A program made the translations under genes and the position numbers. From contig JAZDES010000114.1 in NCBI GenBank assembly GCA_043808585.1, forward strand, positions 1 through 29,099: a stretch of DNA of 29,099 bases, in the 5' to 3' direction. The notes beneath the pieces are model-generated. The model was not told the DNA's origin. It did not search any database and saw only the letters and a program-made list of their open reading frames with translations. The stretch is from CAYVMN01 sp043808585. GTDB taxonomy: Bacteria > Desulfobacterota > DSM-4660 > Desulfatiglandales > Desulfatiglandaceae. This document shows positions 23,400-29,099 of the stretch, one piece after another (position 1 is the first letter of the stretch; each line of letters begins with the position of its first letter).

Positions 23400-26300
23400 A
23401 TGCTCAAGAATGTGGGCAAATGGCTCAACATCTATGAGGAAGAAATCGCACTCTTTTTCTGGACCGCACTCCTTCTATTCCTCATCCGCACCTCCAGCAT
23501 CCTTTTCAACAACTTCGCGGAGACCGCCTTTTTGAAGAGGTTCGGGGTGGAGTACCTGCCGATTGTATATGTGGCAAACGCTATCTCCACATTTGTCATT
23601 ATGGCTTTCCTGACTGGGATCATGGCTAGGCTGCCTGGGAGCCGTATGATGGAATATTTGCTGGTGTACTGCGGGGTTTCTGTCGCAGCCCTTAGGTTTG
23701 TTGTGCCGCTCGGCTTTGATCTTATCTATCCGGTGCTGTTTGTCTTGAAGGCCCAATATGAGGCCATACTCACACTCGTCTTTTGGAATCTGGCTAATGA
23801 CCTTTTCAATACCAGGCAGTCGAAACGCCTGTTTCCTCTCATCACTGCCGGAGGGGTCATTGGAGGAATCATCGGTAGTTTCGCGACCCCGTCTCTGGCC
23901 AAGGCCATAACCATGGATAACCTGATGCTTGCCTACCTGGTGACCACGGTGTTGGGGGCCATAACCGTTAAGAGAATGGGGATCAAATTTCCTGACCTCC
24001 TGCTTTCTGACAAGAAGAAAAAAAAGGCCAAGAAGCGCTCCAATATCATAGATGAGTTCAAGAAGATAGTACCGCTTCTAAAGGAGTCCACGCTTGTAAA
24101 GATCCTTCTCCTATTGACCCTTCTCCCTAATATAGTGATACCAATAATAAACTATCAGTTCAACTATGCGGTCAATGAAACCTATGCCACCCAGAGTGGA
24201 ATGCTCGCATTCTTTGGTTACTTCCGTGGCTTTATGAATATCATCAGCCTAGTAATCCTTCTCTTTATCGGCAGGGTATATGGCCGCTGGGGGTTGCCCG
24301 TTGTCCTTATGTTTCACCCTGTTAACTACATCCTCGCCTTCCTGGCCTTCTTGCTTCGGTTTGATATCGTTTCAGCCATGTATGCAAGGATATCGACCAA
24401 TGTATTGAGGACTACCATGAACAACCCTGCACGTGCGGTCTTAATGGGACTCTTTCCCGAGTCATATCGTGCAGTGGTCAGACCCTTTTTGAGGGGAACT
24501 GTTGTGCGAGTGGGCACCCTGGTTGGGTCAGGGGCTATTATGGCCTCTGAGGGATGGCTCCATCCCAGATATCTTTCAATTGTGGCGATGGTCTTCGTGG
24601 GAGGGTGGATTCTCACAAATCTTTTCCTGAAGAAGGCCTACGCAAGGATTCTTCTGGATCTGATATCCAGGAATATGCTCGACCTAAAGTCCCTAGAAGA
24701 AAAAGATATAAGCCATGTCTTCAGGGACAAAAAGATTCAGGCCCAGTTGGTTGAATCGTTCCTGGCAGCACGGGGTAATGAGAGCCTGTGGTATGCCGAC
24801 CTACTCAAGTCGCAGGAGATAGAGGCCCTTGACTCCCATATCCTGAAGGTTCTCAGGGAAAACGATGAAAAGACAAAAATAGCTTTGCTCTCCAGGCTTT
24901 CTTCTAACATAGGGCAGGAGGCCGCCGGGATATTCAAGGAACTGGCTGATCCTCGCAGGCCGGACCTGGCCATTGCCGTGCTTCAGGCCGCCAATCGAGT
25001 TCCTTCAGGGATTTTCTCACCCCTAAACAAGGAGATTTTTGAGAGTGGCCAGGACCCCGAAGTAAAGGCCTATGCACTAATCGGGCTATTCAAGGAGTCC
25101 CCCCAGGAATACAAGGGGATAATTGATTCCTGGCTGGACTCAGGGGATGGCGCTGAAAGAAGGGCAGGCGTTATTGCCGCAGGGGAAACCGGGGAGATAT
25201 CCTATGTCTCCAGGCTCAAGGAATTGCTGGATAAGGAAGAGGATGGTTCGGTCGTCTCCCATGTCTTGGCGGCGCTCAAACGCCTGGGGGCCGAGGATAC
25301 TAATACCGTTGCCCTCCCCTACCTCTCTCACTCCTCGGAGCCTGTGCGCCTGGCCGCCCTGGAGGCCTTTGAAATCGATGGGGATGACGCCATAAGGAAC
25401 GTGATCTCCATGATGGATGATCCCTCGGAAGAGGTTCACGAACGCGCAAAAGACAAACTTCAGGCGGCCTCCTACCACAATGCCCAGTTGCTTATCGAGT
25501 CCCTCAATATTCCCCGACGCAAGGTGCGAGAGGGGATATTCAATCTTCTGGAATCCTTGAATATTAAGGACGTAGACGTCTTTCGATTTGCCCGTAACCA
25601 GGTGGAGAGGTGTTATAATTATTTGGCCGAATCAGAAGGCCTGAAGGCCTTGCCCGAGAGCGAAAAGAGAAATCTCCTTATTGCTCATCTGGAAAAGAAG
25701 AGGTTTATTGAGCTCGAGAACGTCATTAGAGTCTTGGCCACAGAGGATCGCTCCGGACAGATGAGGCTCATCTGGAGGGGCATCTTTTCAACCAACGCCC
25801 GCCAGCGGGCAAATAGCCTTGAGGCCATGGACGATCTGATTGATGCCTCCCTGTCAAGAATCATGGTGCCCTTGCTTGAAGACTCTCCACCATTAGAGAC
25901 ATTAAAGGTGGGTAGAAAGAGCTTTCAGTTACCCAGCTTTGATTCCAATAGGTCGGCGATTTACTCCCACTTTCTGGCCAAAGATGACTGGGTGACCGTT
26001 GTCCTGGCTCTATATCTGCTGGCCAACCACGGTCTCAACGGGCTTGACATGGGAATTTTACAAAGGCTAGGAGAGTCGAAAAACCCGCACATTCGTCATA
26101 TGGCCAGACGCGTCCTTGTTGCTCAGCGTACCGATTCTGCAGTAATGGAGGAAGAGATGGAAAAAGAGATCAGTATCCCTGACAAGATCTTACGCCTAAG
26201 AGGAATTGAGATATTTGAAGGCCTTTCGGTAAGCGAGCTGGCTGCCGTGGCATCGGTGACGGAGGAGGCCTTTTATCCACCGGATGAGACCGTTATCAAA

Positions 26301-26624
26301 GAGGGTGAGGCTGGAGATACCATGTACCTGGTGGTCAAGGGGGAGGTATCAGTCCTGAAGGGCCAGGAAGGGGAAGAAGGAGCTCGTGAGATCGAACTGG
26401 ACCGTATTCGCGCTGGCGGGTACTTCGGAGAGATGGCGCTATTTGAGGATGTTGTGCGCTCAGCCACCATTCGGACTTCTGAAGAATCCCACCTCTTGGT
26501 CCTGCACAAACGGGAATTCACGGAAATTGTGAGGGAATATCCCCAGATAGCACTTCACATCTGCAAGGAATTGAGCGGCCGGATACGTCACTTACATGAT
26601 AAGGTAAAGAGTTACGAAAAGTAG
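23400..26624 (+). CDS. Nucleotide-transporter-like membrane protein fused to HEAT repeats and a cyclic-nucleotide-binding domain
   Basis: The 1074 residues fall into three parts. Residues about 15-415 form some 12 membrane helices resembling the ATP/ADP translocase (NTT/TLC) branch of the major facilitator superfamily; the stretch FWNLANDLFNTRQSKRLFPL followed by a Gly-rich turn (TAGGVIGGIIGS) is characteristic. Residues about 430-900 are helical repeats of the HEAT type. Residues about 936-1060 form a cyclic-nucleotide-binding domain whose phosphate-binding cassette GEMALFEDVVRSAT keeps the key Glu and Arg. GAGGGA precedes ATG 23400. Whether the membrane part really moves nucleotides, or has become a sensor, is open. 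A cyclic nucleotide probably gates or tunes the protein; this is inference. Confidence 0.85.
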   Translation: MLKNVGKWLNIYEEEIALFFWTALLLFLIRTSSILFNNFAETAFLKRFGVEYLPIVYVANAISTFVIMAFLTGIMARLPGSRMMEYLLVYCGVSVAALRFVVPLGFDLIYPVLFVLKAQYEAILTLVFWNLANDLFNTRQSKRLFPLITAGGVIGGIIGSFATPSLAKAITMDNLMLAYLVTTVLGAITVKRMGIKFPDLLLSDKKKKKAKKRSNIIDEFKKIVPLLKESTLVKILLLLTLLPNIVIPIINYQFNYAVNETYATQSGMLAFFGYFRGFMNIISLVILLFIGRVYGRWGLPVVLMFHPVNYILAFLAFLLRFDIVSAMYARISTNVLRTTMNNPARAVLMGLFPESYRAVVRPFLRGTVVRVGTLVGSGAIMASEGWLHPRYLSIVAMVFVGGWILTNLFLKKAYARILLDLISRNMLDLKSLEEKDISHVFRDKKIQAQLVESFLAARGNESLWYADLLKSQEIEALDSHILKVLRENDEKTKIALLSRLSSNIGQEAAGIFKELADPRRPDLAIAVLQAANRVPSGIFSPLNKEIFESGQDPEVKAYALIGLFKESPQEYKGIIDSWLDSGDGAERRAGVIAAGETGEISYVSRLKELLDKEEDGSVVSHVLAALKRLGAEDTNTVALPYLSHSSEPVRLAALEAFEIDGDDAIRNVISMMDDPSEEVHERAKDKLQAASYHNAQLLIESLNIPRRKVREGIFNLLESLNIKDVDVFRFARNQVERCYNYLAESEGLKALPESEKRNLLIAHLEKKRFIELENVIRVLATEDRSGQMRLIWRGIFSTNARQRANSLEAMDDLIDASLSRIMVPLLEDSPPLETLKVGRKSFQLPSFDSNRSAIYSHFLAKDDWVTVVLALYLLANHGLNGLDMGILQRLGESKNPHIRHMARRVLVAQRTDSAVMEEEMEKEISIPDKILRLRGIEIFEGLSVSELAAVASVTEEAFYPPDETVIKEGEAGDTMYLVVKGEVSVLKGQEGEEGAREIELDRIRAGGYFGEMALFEDVVRSATIRTSEESHLLVLHKREFTEIVREYPQIALHICKELSGRIRHLHDKVKSYEK

Positions 26625-26808
26625 TTCTCCCTCCAAGGATCAAGATCTCAATCTCCTTTCCCTTTGTGGGCACTGCAGGTTCGCTAACCGGCCATTTCTC
26701 GGGCTTAACCTGCCAGAGGTGGACAATTAACAGCAAGGTTGCTTGGGCAATTGATGCCAAGCCCCTGCCTGACGGTTCAGGGCAACAGAACAGGATTTGG
26801 AGATATTG

Positions 26809-27963
26809 ATGCGCACCCTGGATGTGTACTTGGAGGATGTTGAGCCCAGACATGATAGCGGCAGATATATCATTAATGTGCGGCTATCCAGGTCATATGA
26901 CGAAGATCTCAGGCTGTGGTACTCCATCCCGTTTGAGCAGTGGGAATATTGTTCCTTTGACCTCATGGATTCATTCCTGATCGCGGCCTTACTCAAGGCA
27001 ATGGAGGATGGGGCTGCCTTAAGGATCCACGGTCCGGTCTCCTCTTCTCTCCTTGACAACCTGGAGGAGTTTCAGGTCATCTTCAGTCTCTGGTTCCCAG
27101 ACAAGTATAGTAGAATCGATATTAGGGCCCAAAGTGAGTCAGAAGAAAAGAAGGTCAACGATCTGGTCATACTCAGTTTTTCCGGCGGTGTAGATGGCAC
27201 CTTCTGCGCATTGAACCATGTAATGAGGCGGGGGCCCATAAAGAGGAAGTTGTTTGATGTGGATGCGATCCTGTATGTGGAAGGCTTTGATGTCAATATA
27301 GACTATGACAGGGAGTGTAAGAATGTGGTCGAAAGGAACAAGAGGCTATTTGAGGGAAACAATGACCTGAAATTCCTTAATGTAAGGACCAACCTCAAGT
27401 ACCTACTTTCCACGAAGAGGTTCTGGACATCCCACGCCTGCGTACTGGTCTCGGTGGCCTCGCTCTTTCGAAAGATATGCGGGGGCGTCCTGGTTGGAAG
27501 TAGCCATTCTTATATCCACCTCCTGCCCTGGGGCAGTCACCCACTAACAGACCGGTTGCTCTCCAGCAAGGGCTTCGAGGTCCATCACGATATGGTATTT
27601 ACCAGGGTGGAGAAACTAAAGGCCCTCTTGGCCTGGCCCGAGGCCCTTGAAAACCTGAAGGTATGCTGGGAAGGACAATACAAGTTCGAGACCCCTCCTG
27701 ATATAAACTGCTGTGTCTGCGATAAATGTGTAAGGACCATGCTGGCATTCAGGGCATTGGGTCAGGAGGTACCTTCAAGTTTTCCTGGCGAGCTGACAAC
27801 CGATAAGGTGAGAAGTCTGAAGGACAAGCCCTTTGACTGGTCCAGGTTGATGTTCCTCCACGAGGTACTTGATGCCGCCAAAGAAAATGGAAAGGATAAG
27901 GACCCCCTCTTCGCCACCCTGGCAGAGATCATTGATGGTCATGAATTGAAAAGGAAGTCCTAG
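26809..27963 (+). CDS. PP-loop ATPase with QueC-like zinc site, substrate unknown
   Basis: ATG 26809 is preferred over an in-frame TTG at 26797; TTGGAGA lies about six bases upstream. The 384 residues have an N-terminal region of about 115 residues that I do not recognise, then the PP-loop SFSGGVDG (123-130), which binds ATP for adenylation chemistry. Near the C-terminus, C286 and the cluster C301-x2-C304-x2-C307 (with an extra C302), followed by VRTMLAFRALG, resemble the zinc site of QueC (C-x8-C-x2-C-x2-C), but with 14 residues in the first gap. QueC makes 7-cyano-7-deazaguanine; no other queuosine genes are nearby, so another acid-to-amide or thiolation reaction is equally possible. Confidence 0.75.
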   Translation: MRTLDVYLEDVEPRHDSGRYIINVRLSRSYDEDLRLWYSIPFEQWEYCSFDLMDSFLIAALLKAMEDGAALRIHGPVSSSLLDNLEEFQVIFSLWFPDKYSRIDIRAQSESEEKKVNDLVILSFSGGVDGTFCALNHVMRRGPIKRKLFDVDAILYVEGFDVNIDYDRECKNVVERNKRLFEGNNDLKFLNVRTNLKYLLSTKRFWTSHACVLVSVASLFRKICGGVLVGSSHSYIHLLPWGSHPLTDRLLSSKGFEVHHDMVFTRVEKLKALLAWPEALENLKVCWEGQYKFETPPDINCCVCDKCVRTMLAFRALGQEVPSSFPGELTTDKVRSLKDKPFDWSRLMFLHEVLDAAKENGKDKDPLFATLAEIIDGHELKRKS

Positions 27964-27965
27964 GC

Positions 27966-28463
27966 CTAAAGGCTGGTCCCTTGATTGGTAAAGACCCCGA
28001 TCTCATGGCCTGTTCTCTCGTTGATAAATCTTGCCGCCAGAACCATCCCTTCCTTATAGGTCATTTTAAGGGGAGGGATGTTATCCATCCTGATGGTCAC
28101 GTAGATCTTCTTCCCCTTGGATCTCTCAATCAATCCCCTGATGAGTCTGCCCCCGATTCCCTGATCTCTATACTCGGAATCTACGGTGGTATAGCCCCTC
28201 TCAAGATACCCCGATAGGTCCAGCCCTGTGGTAGCCTCAATCTTATTCCTATACCCTCTTTTGGGGTACTTATGGGTTGAAGTTCCTACGACTCGATCTT
28301 CATGCACGGCATAGCCAATAAGAAATGCATTTTGGAGATTTTCCCTCATATGGGATATTCCTACACCCCCACCTTTCTTTATCAGATCTTGGATTTGATC
28401 CAGGGTGGCCGAAGGGATCTCATGCGGTTTCTCAAAGAAGTACTTGATTAAGGGTCTGGTCAT
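27966..28463 (-). CDS. GNAT-family N-acetyltransferase
   Basis: The 165 residues show the acetyl-CoA-binding motif A, EYRDQGIGGRLIRGLI (R/Q-x2-G-x-G/A form), after a central strand reading YTTVDS. The preceding strand (LIGYAVHEDRVVGTSTHK) fits the GNAT fold. AAGGA lies just before the start on the minus strand. The gene converges on the PP-loop gene with only two bases between the stop codons, so transcripts of the two must overlap or end inside each other. The substrate cannot be predicted. An amino-acid N-acetyltransferase or a protein/peptide acetyltransferase are both possible. Confidence 0.8.
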   Translation of the reverse strand: MTRPLIKYFFEKPHEIPSATLDQIQDLIKKGGGVGISHMRENLQNAFLIGYAVHEDRVVGTSTHKYPKRGYRNKIEATTGLDLSGYLERGYTTVDSEYRDQGIGGRLIRGLIERSKGKKIYVTIRMDNIPPLKMTYKEGMVLAARFINERTGHEIGVFTNQGTSL

Positions 28464-29099
28464 GGTCCTTGTCTATCCAGATGTTGAACTACTTGCAGAT
28501 TGACAACTCTGATTTCATCGCCTACCATGCGATGGTAATCCATATGGAGTAAGGCACATCGGGGATTGGCAAGATACAATTGAGGAAATGTTACGCTGGT
28601 CCATGGTGGGCTTTTTTTGTGCAATCCCCTATTCCAAGTGGATAGTTAGTGCCTGAACGAAAAGCCTTGTTCAGGCCAAATCCGAATATCGAAATTCCTG
28701 GCCCAGACCTGGGATACCCCCATAAGGCAAATGAAACACGGCATGGGGAAATACCAGAGGTCATGGCAATTCACCAGATGGTCGCGCCAGGGCAGGCCGA
28801 AATCCCAAACAAATTTGAATACCCGCCTGCCATGCAAAATAAGTGCTCAACAATAAGATCGCTGAAGGAACATACCCTCGGGCACCATCCAAAACAATGC
28901 AAAGGCATTGCGGGCAGGTCAAATGACAGAATAACCAAAACTAACAAATTGGAAATATGGTAACAGTTTAGCGCTCTGCAACCGGGGCAATGGGGATTTC
29001 CCTTTTTCGGGTGTAAAACTCGCCCGTAAGAGAGCGTAAAGTAATCACGCGCCACAACTGAAAATAAGGAACTGTGCCAACGCTAACATCATCTCGTTT
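28464..29099. other. Region without a credible gene; possible dispersed repeat
   Basis: Open frames of 104 codons (+, 28649-28963) and 94 and 63 codons (-) overlap one another, lack ribosome sites and have compositions unlike neighbouring proteins, so none is called. A TTGACA-17-TACCAT promoter-like pair (28500-28528) has its -10 element inside the palindrome TACCAT-GCG-ATGGTA (28523-28537). A hairpin follows at 28651-28676. The text has the flavour of intergenic repeats found in Desulfobacterota genomes, but I cannot verify copies elsewhere. Confidence 0.35.
28651..28676. repeat. Perfect inverted repeat, 8-base arms
   Basis: GCCTGAAC (28651-28658) and GTTCAGGC (28669-28676) pair perfectly around a 10-base loop. 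No T-run follows and no gene lies close by on either side. It may mark the edge of a repeated element occupying the right end of the window. Confidence 0.5.

Noticed and set aside
28651..28676. Resemblance of the GCCTGAAC/GTTCAGGC hairpin to an integron attC core
   Set aside because: It is too short, lacks the paired R and L boxes of attC, and no integrase or cassette structure is present.
28649..28963. 104-codon + frame and the overlapping 94-codon - frame (28771-29055)
   Set aside because: Neither has a ribosome site or family features, and they overlap each other on opposite strands.

Overview
The window reads as chromosomal housekeeping DNA from a Desulfobacterota (deltaproteobacterial) organism. 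The evidence is the gene order serA - DUF1844 - degP - ispE - tRNA-Gln - prs - rplY - pth - hppA - carD - rluD - rho - rpmE - prfA - prmC, almost all on the + strand, together with a CarD-family regulator, a membrane pyrophosphatase and sigma-54-controlled two-component genes. This assignment is inference from gene content and order; no 16S or other taxonomic marker is present. No prophage, complete insertion sequence or CRISPR array was seen.

Layout. (1) 26-3486: a compact operon for envelope metal handling. It encodes a membrane-anchored protein joining an HMA (CxxC) metal-binding domain to a SurA-like helical domain, a DUF2318 cysteine protein, an FtsX/MacB-like permease and its LolD-like ATPase. 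It resembles the permease part of the Campylobacter p19 iron-uptake locus; the window starts 25 bases before the first gene, so upstream partners are unseen. (2) 3803-7419: serA, a DUF1844 protein and a DegP-type protease. (3) 7522-13068: ispE, tRNA-Gln(TTG), prs, rplY, pth and a K+-dependent membrane pyrophosphatase. (4) 13207-18900: carD, rluD, rho, rpmE, prfA and prmC, the last running unusually far past its normal end. (5) 18995-22969: a ZraP-ZraS-ZraR-like system, with a periplasmic Spy/CpxP-family protein divergent from a sensor kinase and a sigma-54 activator. The intergenic region carries a near-perfect -24/-12 promoter facing zraP, a second one facing zraS, and dyad repeats about midway between them. 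(6) 23013-27963: a one-repeat GDT1/UPF0016 membrane protein, a 1074-residue nucleotide-transporter-like/HEAT/cyclic-nucleotide-binding fusion, and a QueC-like PP-loop protein. (7) 27966-28463 (-): a GNAT acetyltransferase, followed by about 640 bases with no credible gene.

How parts fit together. Translation and its quality control are grouped: bL25, Pth, RluD, Rho, bL31, RF1 and the RF1 methyltransferase PrmC. PRPP synthase, pyrophosphatase and serine synthesis supply metabolism. Regions 1 and 5, and perhaps GDT1, concern metals or envelope stress. The strongest regulatory reading is the self-contained sigma-54 circuit at 19466-19815. Further candidates are a near-consensus sigma-70 promoter inside ispE serving tRNA-Gln/prs and a promoter at the end of rluD that gives rho a leader of about 370 nt.
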